64,000 nucleotides of DNA from contig DVDT01000007.1 of NCBI GenBank assembly GCA_015296085.1, forward strand, positions 1-64,000, written 5' to 3'. The stretch is from Trichormus sp. M33_DOE_039 (GTDB lineage: Bacteria > Cyanobacteriota > Cyanobacteriia > Cyanobacteriales > Nostocaceae). Under the pieces are notes generated by a model. It saw only the letters and a list, made by a program, of their open reading frames with translations, was not told the DNA's origin and searched no databases. Shown in pieces: positions 8,815 to 18,568 of the stretch. Position 1 is the stretch's first letter. The number at the start of each line of letters is the position of its first letter. The translations under genes and the position numbers were made by a program.

Positions 8815-8887
8815 GGGCGCGTAGCTCAGTGGATAGAGCAACAGATTCCGGTTCTGTTGGCCGGGGGTTCAAATCCCTCCGCGCTCG
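8815..8887 (+). tRNA. tRNA-Arg (anticodon CCG)
   Basis: The full cloverleaf can be drawn. The acceptor GGGCGCG pairs with CGCGCTC (one G-T), followed by a G discriminator. The D-arm is GCTC...GAGC, the anticodon stem ACAGA/TCTGT has loop TTCCGGT, and the T-arm has GGTTCAAAT. The anticodon CCG reads CGG arginine codons. CCA is not encoded. Confidence 0.93.
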
Positions 8888-9003
8888 TTAATTGAAATGT
8901 AGGTTAATTAGAAATAGCTCAATACTTCATAAATCTTGGCAGGCTTGTTTTTGCCAACAGTATAATCATCTAAAAAACTATAAACTATTTCTCAATATAA
9001 AGG

Positions 9004-9031
9004 CTGGTTACTAGGTATCTCTAGTAACCAG
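9004..9031. terminator. hairpin between tRNA-Arg and carbonic anhydrase
   Basis: A perfect 11-bp inverted repeat (CTGGTTACTAG ... CTAGTAACCAG) with a six-base loop, placed between convergent transcripts. There is no clear T-run on either side, so it is a stem-loop with a probable, not proven, end-of-transcript role. Confidence 0.45.
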
Positions 9032-9088
9032 AAATAATGAGTTCAGCGTTCATCAAAAATGGTTTAATTTGTCAATTGAATGAAATTA

Positions 9089-9766
9089 TTAAGACTGTAC
9101 ACCTACTAAGGGTGTTGGTACGGGGAATGGGCGATTTTCTATGATTTTAAATTGCACATTTTCTGCGTCATAAGCAAAGACTTCTCCACTTTCAATTTCA
9201 TAAATCCAAGCATGGAGAGTAAGTTGACCACTATGAAGTCTAGAACGGATGATCGGATAAGTTTCTATGTTTTCTATTTGAGTGAGAACGTTCTGCTCAA
9301 TGGCAATTTTTAACAGTTTTTCGACAGGATAATTTTTATCTTTATAATTGTCTATCATCAAGCGACGAGTAGGTTCTGCATAACGTTTTAACCAATCATA
9401 GACTAAAGGCATTTGTTGTGCGAGACTTCCTATTTGTAGTAGTCCTTTCATCGCACCGCAATGAGAATGACCACAGATAACAATATCTTTAATTCCCAAT
9501 GCTTGAACAGCATATTCTATTGCAGCACCTTCAGAACCATGAAGTGTTCCATAAGGCGGAACGATATTGCCAACATTACGGATAACAAATAAATCTCCTG
9601 GCTGACTTTGAGTAATTAAAAATGGATCAATTCTGGAGTCAGAACAGGTGATAAATAAGACTTCTGGACTTTGCCCATGAGATAAATTCTCGAACAATTC
9701 ACGATGTGCAGCAAAATAGTTATCATGAAATTCGTTGAGTCCTGCGATTATACGCTTGGTTGGCAC
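9089..9766 (-). CDS. beta-class carbonic anhydrase
   Basis: This zinc enzyme interconverts CO2 and bicarbonate. The 225-residue protein carries all beta-class hallmarks: CSDSRIDP with Cys41, Asp43 and Arg45, and CGHSHCGAMKG with ligands His100 and Cys103. The dimer-type loop PGDLFVIRNVGNIVPPYGT lies between them. There is no signal peptide, so it should be cytosolic or carboxysomal. It could be the IcfA-type enzyme of the carbon-concentrating mechanism, but no ccm genes are adjacent, so no symbol is given. Confidence 0.93.
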   Translation of the reverse strand: MPTKRIIAGLNEFHDNYFAAHRELFENLSHGQSPEVLFITCSDSRIDPFLITQSQPGDLFVIRNVGNIVPPYGTLHGSEGAAIEYAVQALGIKDIVICGHSHCGAMKGLLQIGSLAQQMPLVYDWLKRYAEPTRRLMIDNYKDKNYPVEKLLKIAIEQNVLTQIENIETYPIIRSRLHSGQLTLHAWIYEIESGEVFAYDAENVQFKIIENRPFPVPTPLVGVQS

Positions 9767-10207
9767 AGCTTAATTTTCCTCACCAAAATCTAGTGTTAAT
9801 TTTATTCTTCACATTCCTGAATCAATTTTCCGCAGCAATTCTTGATTAAATGAATTAAAATTCAGAGACATTATGCGATCATATACGGCTCTTAAATACA
9901 CAGTTTAAGTAATATGCAATCCATTTGGCATCGGAGACAATACAGACACCTCAATATTTCTAGAGAATTGGTTTAATCGCTTCTCATATTTCTTATATTT
10001 GTTTGTGTGTGCAAATACTCAAAAAATCATTACTTGTAAATTTCTATGCTTCTCAGTCGTTAATTACCCTATCTCTCTGGCAGTTACTTGTTACACCTGC
10101 AATTACTGTGTACCCAAAAGCCTCTAACAATATTATCAATGAAATGAGATGATAGTGCTGTTTTTACCTGGCAGATGGCAGCATCTTTGATGAGTATTAT
10201 CGTTAAA
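9767..10207. other. intergenic region, no gene seen
   Basis: 441 AT-rich bases upstream of the carbonic anhydrase gene. I see no credible reading frame, strong hairpin or repeat. It should hold the carbonic anhydrase promoter. Confidence 0.4.
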
Positions 10208-11134
10208 TTATTTTTTATAAATTAAAAAGACTGAACCAATAAACCCAGGGTTTTCTACATAGATTTTACTGTTATAGTAAAGTCCTGGTGACATACCACC
10301 ATCAAATAAAATTCCTTCTTGAATTTTACCTAGACAATTATGACGGGCAATTCCTTCTAAAACATCATCAAATTTATCTGGGGTTAACTCTTGATTAATT
10401 GATGAGACTTCAATATTAGAATTAGCCTTGAAGTCATTCACTAACAAAATCACATACTTTTTATTTGTAATCGCTGCCATAGAACGATTAGTAGCTTGTC
10501 TACAAGCGAATTCACCTAAATCTCGGCAAATATCTTTAAATTTACCTTGACGATAAAATCTACCGTTACCACCTACTAAATTGTAATTCAGAATATTACT
10601 AGCTCTTCTGCCAGCTTGAATTGTCGCTTGTCTTTGTTGAGGTTTACCGCCAGAAATGCCAAAGGAAGAACGCTTATTTTTAAAATCTCCTGCATACTCA
10701 ATGCCACGAGAAATATTTAAGCCTTGGGGTTGATGATTAGGATCTATATAATCAGCGTTAATTGCGGCGATCGGTCTTTTGCCATTTAGCTGAGAATTAG
10801 CATCGAAAATAATTTCCCGAAACTGTTTTGGTATGTATTCTCTACGAATTTTACCTCTACTGTCTTTAGCATAAATTGGATGAGATAAACCCACATTTAC
10901 TTTAAAGTCTAGTGCTTCAGACCTAGGATTAAAAATAATTACATGATTGATCCCTTTAGCAAATTTCTCACCACGGTTATTAGTTTTAAAAAATTCGATA
11001 CTAAATTGAGTATCTTCCCCAAGACAAGTTTTTGCCGCTTTCGCTGCTGAACTAGCATCAATTTGTTCACAGCCTGATAGTAAACCAACAATAATAGCGA
11101 ATATAGATAAAGCAACTATTTTTTGGTAAGACAT
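10208..11134 (-). CDS. phosphodiester glycosidase (NAGPA) domain lipoprotein
   Basis: A 308-residue exported protein. The N-terminus is a lipoprotein signal (VALSIFAIIVGLLSGCEQ) with lipobox LSGC, so lipid attachment at Cys22 is expected. The body has the NAGPA/DUF2233 pattern: AAINADYIDP with the typical Asn-Ala/Gly-Asp/Asn-Tyr/Phe active-site region, QGLNISRG, and ILFDGGMSPGLYYN near the end in place of the family's DGGxS motif. Family members cleave sugar phosphodiesters, and some act on envelope glycans. The substrate here is unknown. The gene follows the terminator of the upstream DUF4912 gene, so it has its own promoter. Confidence 0.75.
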   Translation of the reverse strand: MSYQKIVALSIFAIIVGLLSGCEQIDASSAAKAAKTCLGEDTQFSIEFFKTNNRGEKFAKGINHVIIFNPRSEALDFKVNVGLSHPIYAKDSRGKIRREYIPKQFREIIFDANSQLNGKRPIAAINADYIDPNHQPQGLNISRGIEYAGDFKNKRSSFGISGGKPQQRQATIQAGRRASNILNYNLVGGNGRFYRQGKFKDICRDLGEFACRQATNRSMAAITNKKYVILLVNDFKANSNIEVSSINQELTPDKFDDVLEGIARHNCLGKIQEGILFDGGMSPGLYYNSKIYVENPGFIGSVFLIYKK

Positions 11135-11141
11135 ACAACAT

Positions 11142-11172
11142 AAAAACCCGTTACAGCATGACTATAACGGGT
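11142..11172 (-). terminator. rho-independent terminator of the DUF4912 gene
   Basis: Read on the minus strand, ACCCGTTA and TAACGGGT form a stem followed by TTTTT. It lies 87 bases after the stop of the 11259-12500 gene and just before the next gene. Confidence 0.75.
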
Positions 11173-11258
11173 AATAATTCAGAATTTCAATGAAGGTAAA
11201 AGATTAGTTAGGAAGCGAGGAGATGAAAATCACTCTTTCCTTTCACTTTATTACCTTC

Positions 11259-12500
11259 TTAAGAGAGCCATTCTAAAACCGCTTCATCTTTGGTATTGGT
11301 GTTCCGAGATGGGGTTTCACGCTCAAACTTCATGTGGATAGAGCGTGTTTGCTCACCATCAGCCGCAACCGCCAAAATGGGATAGTCAATTAAGCCATCT
11401 TGGAAGGACATCTGGAAGCGGAATGTACCATCGGGATTCAGCTTGATAGGACGACCGCCAATTGTCACAGTCGCATCTGGTTCAGTTGCACCGTAGACAA
11501 TTAACTCAGCGTCAGCAATTAACCAGAACTTGCGAGGACGTACTGGAACTGCGGAAGCAGAGAAGCCTACACCAGACATTCCCACACCGGACATATTGAT
11601 ACCGGAAGCTGTGGGAACTGCCCACATACCTACACCAGAGGGGAATACATAGGAGCTGATAGCTTGTTCAGGACGTACAGAACCAGGAACATGCTGCATA
11701 GAACCGAACAGAGAACCAGCTACCCGTTGTGCTTCGGCGGACTCTGCCATGCCAAAGATTTGATCGTAGATGGGGTTGCCATTTGCGCCCACTGCTGCAA
11801 CTTTCTTGGCAGGGGGAACGAGTTCATAAAGGGTTTTGCCGCGTAAATCTTCCTCAAAGTTGACGGTGATGAAGACATCTTCAATCCAGTCAGAGGGATA
11901 AACGGGTGGAATGTGAACGCGAGCTGAACGAGCTAGCACCAACCAACGTCCATCAAAGGCACGATAACCGATATCAATCACATAATCGCGATCGCTCACG
12001 GGGATAGGAATGTACCATTCCCTTGCTAGCTCATCAGATGGATACTCTTGGATACTGTGGGGGCTTTGGTATTCAAGATCGATGTCGGTCACATCATAAA
12101 TCCGCAGTGCCAGTTGTTGTCCCCCTTGACGACGCAAATCTTCTTTATGCTCGTTAGGAACATCCCAGTAAGCATAAGCCCACTGAGGATCACGCGGTAA
12201 AAGCACAATTCGACTTTCACCGTAACCACCTGGTAAATCAGCTAATCCTTCGTCAACATCAGCTAGAGAACCACCAGTCCGGTCTTCTTGACCAAGTTCA
12301 AATTTTGCTGCTTCCACGGTTTCCTGTGCCTCCAGTGAACGAGATGGGTTAAGCGATGCTTTCTGACGCTGAACTTCTTGAATTGATGCTAGTAACTGAG
12401 ATTTACGCATCCGGCTATAACGAGAGATGTTAAATTCGCTGGCAACTTTGCGTAATTGCCGTAGTGTCATCTCTTCTAGCGGTGGGCGTTCTTTTGCCAT
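11259..12500 (-). CDS. DUF4912 protein with Rho-N/SAP-like N-terminus
   Basis: 413 residues from the ATG at 12500, which has a GGAGG site upstream; an earlier in-frame ATG at 12551 lacks one. Residues 10-45 (MTLRQLRKVASEFNISRYSR, then KSQLLASI) look like a Rho_N/SAP helix-loop-helix that binds nucleic acid. A DUF4912 domain (about 85-210) follows with LLPRDPQWAYAYWDVPNEH, a pattern also seen in Ig-like beta-sandwich proteins. A Gly/Ser/Val-rich linker with GMSGVGMSGVGF precedes a C-terminal beta-sandwich (about 310-395). The protein is common in cyanobacteria but its role is unknown. A long regulatory-looking region precedes it. Confidence 0.75.
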   Translation of the reverse strand: MAKERPPLEEMTLRQLRKVASEFNISRYSRMRKSQLLASIQEVQRQKASLNPSRSLEAQETVEAAKFELGQEDRTGGSLADVDEGLADLPGGYGESRIVLLPRDPQWAYAYWDVPNEHKEDLRRQGGQQLALRIYDVTDIDLEYQSPHSIQEYPSDELAREWYIPIPVSDRDYVIDIGYRAFDGRWLVLARSARVHIPPVYPSDWIEDVFITVNFEEDLRGKTLYELVPPAKKVAAVGANGNPIYDQIFGMAESAEAQRVAGSLFGSMQHVPGSVRPEQAISSYVFPSGVGMWAVPTASGINMSGVGMSGVGFSASAVPVRPRKFWLIADAELIVYGATEPDATVTIGGRPIKLNPDGTFRFQMSFQDGLIDYPILAVAADGEQTRSIHMKFERETPSRNTNTKDEAVLEWLS

Positions 12501-12855
12501 GAATTTTGGCCTCCAGTAGTTTGAAAGGTAAATGATTTCCCTGGGTAACAAAATGCTTTAAATAAATATCCCAGATGAATTTCTTATGCCTGACTCCTGG
12601 TTTTGCCCAGTGTGTTTTTTAGTCTTTTGTTAAATCAAAGGTTTTATCCTTTCAATTTCTTACTCATGCCAAAATCAGCACTTTGGGATTGTGAGAAGTC
12701 ACTTATTAAGTTTGTTAAATGAATATTAACAAGTCAACCTGACTTGGGATCAAGGGGTGTCAACAGGCTTTTTTGCCTATTTGACGAACTTATTAGCTCT
12801 TGTGGGATCATTCTGTTATGATCCCCTGACATTTGTGCTTATCTTTATGTGATTT

Positions 12856-12875
12856 ATGTCAAATTACCATGACAT
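12856..12875. promoter_or_regulatory. candidate operator, ATGTCA-N8-TGACAT
   Basis: A perfect 6+6 inverted repeat with an eight-base spacer, with an extra TGACAT half-site at 12826-12831, about 350 bases upstream of the DUF4912 start codon. The symmetry fits a dimeric regulator. The factor is unknown. Confidence 0.3.
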
Positions 12876-13036
12876 TTGGACAAAAATAAAGCGAGATTAA
12901 GCGTATTAATACGGGTTAATTAATAATTTCTTGCTCCCAAGAAAGCTAATCACGGGAAACAACCACAACCAAAAATAAAAATACATCACCCTCTAATACA
13001 ACGAGGTTTAAATAAAGTAACCATTTAAAATAGGCG

Positions 13037-13066
13037 GAAAGCTGACAAACAAAGCTTTCTTTTTTT
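13037..13066 (+). terminator. terminator-like hairpin facing the plus strand
   Basis: GAAAGCT and AGCTTTC form a stem followed directly by seven T on the plus strand. No plus-strand gene precedes it for more than 5 kb, so it either ends an unannotated small RNA or blocks antisense transcription into ftn2/zipN. Confidence 0.5.
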
Positions 13067-13069
13067 GCC

Positions 13070-15337
13070 TTAATTCACCGCTGCCGACATACTTTGAATT
13101 CGCCAAATGCCTTCTTGTCTGACTAATTCATAACGTACACGGAGATTGTCATCATTAGAATTGGTTTGTTGACCATTTTCGTAGAATTGGGTGATTTCTT
13201 TGACATTAGCTCGGACGATCGCTCGATTGGGATCTTGCTCCGATGAACTGACATCGTTGACTGTGACGGTGTGGCTATAGAGACGATAATTACCTGTTGC
13301 TCTGACTTGCTGGGCAGTAAATCGCCACTGTGAAAGGGCTGAACCTGTTAAAATCTCCGCTAAACTTTCAATTTCGTGGTTAGGCCCAAGAGCTGAGGCT
13401 TTAGTCGATAGCCAAGTTTTAATCACCCCTTCGGCGATCGCTTCTGTGATCACTCCATCCTGCTGGAATGCACCGTTGCTCTCAAGGGTAACTACCACCG
13501 GCTCATTGATCTGAGTCAAGAATTGTTCTGCTGGCAAAGCAGGTGTGGGAGAAAACAGATTTCTAACCGCACCAAAAATAGTAGAGACCACCAACCAAAA
13601 AACTAAGATACCTGCCATAGAGAGAAATACAGTCCACACTAAGCGTGTTTTGGCATCTAACTTGCTAATCAAGTGACGTTGGGACTGAGGACGATGATGC
13701 TCTCGACTGGCTGGTTGAGTTGCCTTGCGTCGCCTACGTTGGGTAGTGGGACGCGCGGGAGAACTTTGAGGAGGATGATGATTAGCCCTAGCGGTGCGCT
13801 CTACACCAGACATCTGTGCGGTTGCTGGTGTTTCTGGATGTGGTACACCAGTGTATGTTGGTATGGGCGATGTTTGTTCTCTAAATACTTGAGAATTTAC
13901 CGTTTCTGGGACTTTATAGTTTTGGGTTGCGGGTAACTCTGGATCGGTTGTTCTGTGGTTATTGGAATCAGAGCGAGCATTGCCATTTTGATGGCTACGA
14001 TTATGAGGACGGTTAATTACCTTCCATTCATTCGTGATTTCTGCATCCGTTGGTAAAGCCTCTAGATAGGCTTGTACTTGGGGGTTAGCAAAATAATCTT
14101 TCAGGGATGCAGGCTGCTTGGCTAAGTCCCGAAAATGGGGAAATACTTCGTTTTGTAGCCATTGTTCGGCGTAAAGGCACAAACCAGGCAGCAAATCTGG
14201 TGAATCTTGAGATTTTTCGCGGATAAAAGCGAGAGATTCGTATTCCTGGCTTAGTTCTAAAACGCGGGTGGCTTCTTCTGTTTGTCCTAGTAGCAGCGCA
14301 CAAAGTGACTGTTCTAAATGTACATCTTGTCGTTTAGCCAACCGCATCAGCATTTGCTTGGCGTGACGAATCAAAGCGGGTTGGCGGTTGGTAAATCCCC
14401 GTGCGATGGCGGCATAAACAGCCAAGTAGCTGGCTACAGCCGAGGGGCGTTTGCTTTCCGCGTCAAATAGCTTGTGTTGTTCGGCAACCGTTAAGTAGTG
14501 GCGTAGTTGCTGAATAAATCGGAGAAAGTCATCTATACTCAGACCTGATTCATCATTGCCATTGCCATCAATACCGCCGCGATCGTCCAAAATGCTTTGC
14601 AATAATTCCAGACCTTGATGGCGTTCTATAGTCTGCTCTGGAGGTAGGGCAAGTAATTCAAGAATCCGATAGGGGCGTAATTTATACAAATCAGCTTGAA
14701 TTTCTGCTTGGACATTGGGAAACAGCCCTTCACGAGCTAACATTTCTTGCCCAGTTTCTAGAGAAATCGCGGCATTTTCATAATGACCCTGCTGCCATTG
14801 CTCACGGCCTAACTCTAAACAAGCCAAAGCCACAGTCAAGATAATATCTGGACGTTCAGCATTTTGCAGAAAGTCCTCAGCCGCAAACTGAACGCCCTTT
14901 TTCGGCACGACACCGTTGTTTTGATTTCCTAGATAAGTACGGCCTAGTTTCAGCACTAGCTCGTATTCTCCTAGCTCTTGCAGGATTAATAAAGCACCAA
15001 CTAGTTCCTCTGAGGCAACTTCGATGCCGAGATTGTGAGCGTCAAACCTACCCTGATGGTCGTGAGGACGATTTTCAAGGGCGACTTTGGCAGTACCAGG
15101 GCTATCTGGGTCATAGGCATGAGCAAGATATAGCTGGTCGTAACTACTACGTTCCTTGGGATCAGATAAAACCACGTAAGCTTCTTCTATAAGTTGTTTA
15201 CGGGAAGCAATAGCTGCTTGAGAATACTCCCTTCGCGGTAATTGGACAATGCGATCGCTGTAAGCTTGCCGCAACTGTTCCTCACTTGCCGCTAACGGTA
15301 GTCCTAAAATTCGGTAGTAATCAAGCGGAATTCGCAC
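13070..15337 (-). CDS. zipN: cell division protein Ftn2/ZipN (ARC6-like)
   Basis: A 755-residue relative of the plastid division protein ARC6, which tethers the FtsZ ring to the membrane. Residues 5-68 are a J-like domain (LDYYRILGLPLAASEEQLRQ) without the HPD tripeptide. A long alpha-helical region follows, then a Pro/Ser/Arg-rich linker (about 455-560). One transmembrane helix lies at about 566-588 (WTVFLSMAGILVFWLVVS). The C-terminal IMS domain (about 640-755) ends ELVRQEGIWRIQSM. The layout and length match cyanobacterial Ftn2/ZipN. The gene is monocistronic, with a 760-base upstream gap. Confidence 0.92.
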   Translation of the reverse strand: MRIPLDYYRILGLPLAASEEQLRQAYSDRIVQLPRREYSQAAIASRKQLIEEAYVVLSDPKERSSYDQLYLAHAYDPDSPGTAKVALENRPHDHQGRFDAHNLGIEVASEELVGALLILQELGEYELVLKLGRTYLGNQNNGVVPKKGVQFAAEDFLQNAERPDIILTVALACLELGREQWQQGHYENAAISLETGQEMLAREGLFPNVQAEIQADLYKLRPYRILELLALPPEQTIERHQGLELLQSILDDRGGIDGNGNDESGLSIDDFLRFIQQLRHYLTVAEQHKLFDAESKRPSAVASYLAVYAAIARGFTNRQPALIRHAKQMLMRLAKRQDVHLEQSLCALLLGQTEEATRVLELSQEYESLAFIREKSQDSPDLLPGLCLYAEQWLQNEVFPHFRDLAKQPASLKDYFANPQVQAYLEALPTDAEITNEWKVINRPHNRSHQNGNARSDSNNHRTTDPELPATQNYKVPETVNSQVFREQTSPIPTYTGVPHPETPATAQMSGVERTARANHHPPQSSPARPTTQRRRRKATQPASREHHRPQSQRHLISKLDAKTRLVWTVFLSMAGILVFWLVVSTIFGAVRNLFSPTPALPAEQFLTQINEPVVVTLESNGAFQQDGVITEAIAEGVIKTWLSTKASALGPNHEIESLAEILTGSALSQWRFTAQQVRATGNYRLYSHTVTVNDVSSSEQDPNRAIVRANVKEITQFYENGQQTNSNDDNLRVRYELVRQEGIWRIQSMSAAVN

Positions 15338-16100
15338 AGCCTACTTCCCCTGCACCGTGATCAACATAATTCACCTAGAGCATTCCAGGCATGTAAAACC
15401 GTGCCATAATCATACGGTGAATAATACCGTGCCGGACTTACACTATAAGTGTATATTGCAACAAAGAATTTTGTTGCTTCCCAAAATTTGTGTCATATTC
15501 TAGTACCAACATTTTGCCTTCGCCTAGGAAGTGCTGATATTTTGTCTTAATTCTTAGTATTTTTCCTGACCATAAATGTTATCAGTTTTTGAGCATATAA
15601 AACTGAACTACCATCCTTAGTTGTAAAAGTTTTACTGACACAACCAAGTATGATTTATTTTTATTCAGAGATTTATCTACATAGGTAAGTAAATCTCAAG
15701 ATGCACCACTTGACGTTGATAAACGTAAAGGATGCGATTATATCATTAGTATTTTAATTCCGCTACTATATAAATATATACTTAAGATTTTGACAGTGAT
15801 TTTCTCGAAACTGTTCATAGATATGCAGAAACCAAGCTATCCTGAGTGATAGCCTATGAATGGGACTGGGGAATAGTCAAGTTCAAAGATAAACAGGCTG
15901 AGGGTGAGATATTCCGCGATATATGCGTGAAAAACAGTAGATTCACCCTATATTTTCCGAATATTCCCTATAACGATTTTTGGTGCATAAAAATTGGTTG
16001 TTAACTCTAGCAAAACCTCTGTAAAGACAGCAAATTTGTTAAGAGAATAACCTATTGAAAATGGTAAATTTCGACTTTAGGACAGGAATACTAAAAGATA
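15338..16100. other. divergent intergenic region zipN-pdhA
   Basis: 763 AT-rich bases between divergent genes. The motif CCGTGCC occurs twice near 15400-15430 around an ACGGT/ACCGT pair. No credible gene, tRNA or strong terminator was found. It should hold the promoters of both neighbours. Confidence 0.4.
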
Positions 16101-17135
16101 ATGATTCAAGAACGCGCATTACCTAAATTTGATACTGCCACAGTCCAGATCACCAAAGAGACAGGATTACTCTTATATGAAGACATGATTCTAGGGCGTT
16201 TCTTTGAAGATAAGTGCGCCGAAATGTACTATAGAGGCAAAATGTTTGGTTTTGTCCATTTATATAACGGACAAGAGGCTGTTTCCTCAGGCGTAATTAA
16301 AGCTATGCGCCCTGGAGAAGATTTTGTTTCTAGTACCTACCGCGACCACGTTCATGCTTTGAGCGCGGGAGTACCAGCTAGAGAAGTCATGGCCGAGTTA
16401 TTCGGCAAAGCCACAGGTTGCAGTAAAGGCCGCGGTGGTTCGATGCACATGTTTTCTGCCGAGCATCGGTTGCTGGGTGGTTATGCTTTTGTAGCTGAAG
16501 GGATTCCCGTAGCTGCTGGTGCAGCTTTTCAAAGCAAATACCGCCGTGAAGTTTTAGGTGATCCCAACGCCGACCAAGTCACAGCTTGTTTCTTTGGTGA
16601 TGGTGCTGCTAACAATGGGCAATTCTTTGAAACCCTGAATATGGCAGCTTTGTGGAAATTGCCGATTATTTTCGTAGTCGAGAATAATAAATGGGCAATT
16701 GGTATGGCTCACGATCGCGCCACCTCCGATCCTGAGATTTACAAAAAAGCTAGCGTGTTTAACATGGTGGGTGTAGAAGTAGATGGTATGGATGTACTAG
16801 CAGTACACTCCGTAGCGCAAGAAGCAGTTGCTCGCGCCCGTGCAGGTGAAGGGCCAACCCTGATTGAAGCCTTAACTTATCGCTTCCGTGGTCACTCCTT
16901 AGCAGATCCAGACGAACTACGGAGCAAAGCCGAAAAAGAATTCTGGTTTTCTCGTGATCCCATCAAGAAGCTAGCTGCTTATCTGATAGAACAGAAATTA
17001 GCAGATGAAGCAGAATTGAAAGCGATCGAGAACAAAATTCAAGCATTGATCGACGATGCCGTCAAGTTCGCAGAAAGCAGCCCTGAGCCAGACCCCAGCG
17101 AACTGTATCGCTTTATCTTTGCTGAAGACGAATAA
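16101..17135 (+). CDS. pdhA: pyruvate dehydrogenase E1 component, alpha subunit
   Basis: The alpha subunit of the thiamine-pyrophosphate-dependent E1 enzyme, which decarboxylates pyruvate for acetyl-CoA synthesis. At 344 residues it has normal length. Hallmarks are [17 protein letters not shown], the TPP-binding motif [29 protein letters not shown] and the phosphorylation-loop-like [20 protein letters not shown]. The beta subunit and E2/E3 genes are not adjacent, which is usual in cyanobacteria. It is followed by an aldose epimerase gene after an inverted repeat. Confidence 0.95.
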   Translation: MIQERALPKFDTATVQITKETGLLLYEDMILGRFFEDKCAEMYYRGKMFGFVHLYNGQEAVSSGVIKAMRPGEDFVSSTYRDHVHALSAGVPAREVMAELFGKATGCSKGRGGSMHMFSAEHRLLGGYAFVAEGIPVAAGAAFQSKYRREVLGDPNADQVTACFFGDGAANNGQFFETLNMAALWKLPIIFVVENNKWAIGMAHDRATSDPEIYKKASVFNMVGVEVDGMDVLAVHSVAQEAVARARAGEGPTLIEALTYRFRGHSLADPDELRSKAEKEFWFSRDPIKKLAAYLIEQKLADEAELKAIENKIQALIDDAVKFAESSPEPDPSELYRFIFAEDE

Positions 17136-17159
17136 ATAAACAGTCAAAAGGTAAAAGTT

Positions 17160-17205
17160 AAAAGGCAAAAGGCAAGAATTTTTTTACTTTTTACTTTTGC
17201 CTTTT
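17160..17205 (+). terminator. AT-rich inverted repeat after pdhA
   Basis: A perfect 12-bp pair, AAAAGGCAAAAG and CTTTTGCCTTTT, with a T-rich loop. It probably ends pdhA transcription. The AAAAGGCAAAAG wording also recurs as a dispersed Nostoc repeat (compare 37150-37225). Confidence 0.55.
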
Positions 17206-17240
17206 CTCTGGCCCATGCCCCATGAGCGAGGACTAATCTT

Positions 17241-18110
17241 GTGTTTAGTATTGCGATTCAACAACAACAGTACAAAACTTATATCCTGGCTGATGAAACT
17301 GCTGGTTCTTATTTAGAAGTAGTACCAGAACGCGGTGGTATCATTACCCGTTGGCAAGTCAAGGGCGAAGAAATTCTCTACCTCGACACTGAACGCTTTG
17401 CCAATCCAGAATTGAGTGTCAGAGGTGGAAACCCGATTTTGTTTCCCATCTGTGGTAACTTACCCGATAACACCTACACTCTCAACAGTAAGCATTACAC
17501 CCTCAAGCAACATGGCTTTGCTCGTGACTTACCTTGGGAAGTAACTGAGCAAACTACTACAGATAAAGCTGCAATTACAATTGTTCTCAACAGCAATGAA
17601 CAAACCAAAGCAGTTTATCCTTTTGATTTTCAACTAGTGTTCACTTACGCACTCCAAGGAAACACTTTAGAAATTCAGCAGCATTATCAAAATCTCTCTT
17701 CTGTAGAGTTACCCTTTTCGGCTGGGTTTCATCCTTACTTCCTGACTGGGGATAAAAATCAACTAGAGTTTGCCATTCCCTCCCAGGAGTATCAAGACCA
17801 GCAAAGCAAAGAAATTCATCCCTTTCATGGCAATTTTGACTTTGACCGTGATGAAATTGATTTTGCTTTCGGACAAATTACCACTCAATCTGCTAGTGTG
17901 ACAGACCATAGCCGCAAGTTGAAACTAACTCTAGACTACGACGATATTTTTTCCATGCTGGTATTTTGGACACTCAAAGGTAAAGAGTTTTATTGTCTCG
18001 AACCTTGGAGCGCACCTCGGAACGCTCTCAATACTGGTGAAAAGCTGACTGTTCTCGCCCCAGAAGCTAGTCACACAGCGATGATTAGACTAACGGCAAA
18101 TTTTTTCTAG
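17241..18110 (+). CDS. aldose 1-epimerase family protein
   Basis: A 289-residue galactose-mutarotase-like protein that starts at a GTG. The beta-sandwich family features are visible: VVPERGGIITRWQVKGEEIL, GGNPILFPICGNLPDN, KQHGFARDLPWEV with the conserved His, and SAGFHPYF with the second catalytic His. CLEPWSAPRNALNTGE is near the C-terminus. It interconverts the alpha and beta anomers of a sugar or sugar phosphate. The RGGNPILFP wording is closer to the glucose-6-phosphate epimerase side of the family, but the substrate is uncertain. tRNA-Lys follows. Confidence 0.88.
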   Translation: MFSIAIQQQQYKTYILADETAGSYLEVVPERGGIITRWQVKGEEILYLDTERFANPELSVRGGNPILFPICGNLPDNTYTLNSKHYTLKQHGFARDLPWEVTEQTTTDKAAITIVLNSNEQTKAVYPFDFQLVFTYALQGNTLEIQQHYQNLSSVELPFSAGFHPYFLTGDKNQLEFAIPSQEYQDQQSKEIHPFHGNFDFDRDEIDFAFGQITTQSASVTDHSRKLKLTLDYDDIFSMLVFWTLKGKEFYCLEPWSAPRNALNTGEKLTVLAPEASHTAMIRLTANFF

Positions 18111-18171
18111 CCACCCCTTTACAAATCTACAGACATTAGTGCTATAATAGATAAGTTGCGAAATGCAACGC

Positions 18172-18243
18172 GGGTCGCTAACTCAACGGTAGAGTACTCG
18201 GCTTTTAACCGATTAGTTCCGGGTTCGAATCCCGGGCGACCCA
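18172..18243 (+). tRNA. tRNA-Lys (anticodon TTT)
   Basis: The acceptor GGGTCGC pairs with GCGACCC, discriminator A. The D-arm has CTCAACGGTAGAG, the anticodon stem CTCGG/CCGAT has loop CTTTTAA, and the T-loop has GGTTCGAAT. Anticodon TTT. A good -10 box (TATAAT, 18143-18148) precedes it, with TTTACA at 18118-18123 as a poorly spaced -35. CCA is not encoded. Confidence 0.95.
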
Positions 18244-18568
18244 TTCAAGAAATATAAAAAAATATCGTGTTTCTATGGAGACAGATGGGGAAGGGAATAC
18301 CATCATCCTACCTCATACTGGAATTTTAGTAACTACTTTATGAAGAAGAAATAGTGCTAACTTTTGGATAGTGTTGCATCTATTTATTTAGATACAGTAT
18401 GTAATATGAAATTTTTGATTAAAGCTGCTCCTGAGTCTTTTCGTAATCGCTATAGGAGTAGTTTAAAGATTAAAAATTACCATGAATGGCCAAGAATATC
18501 CTTTAAGTCTGAATATTGAAGCTGTAAAGTAAAGGTAGTCAGTAGGTAGACTATGATTTTTAAATACT
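18244..18568. other. intergenic region, no gene seen
   Basis: AT-rich sequence after tRNA-Lys with no credible frame or strong hairpin. Confidence 0.4.

Larger units (their letters stand above)
12501..13069. other. long upstream region with inverted repeats and a plus-strand terminator
   Basis: A 569-base gap between two minus-strand genes. It holds several symmetric elements: CAAGTCA/TGACTTG (12731-12747), GGGATCAT/ATGATCCC (12804-12825), ATGTCA-8-TGACAT (12856-12875), and a plus-strand terminator-like hairpin at 13037-13066. No protein frame is credible. It may contain an operator-rich promoter for the DUF4912 gene and possibly a small RNA on the plus strand. Confidence 0.4.
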
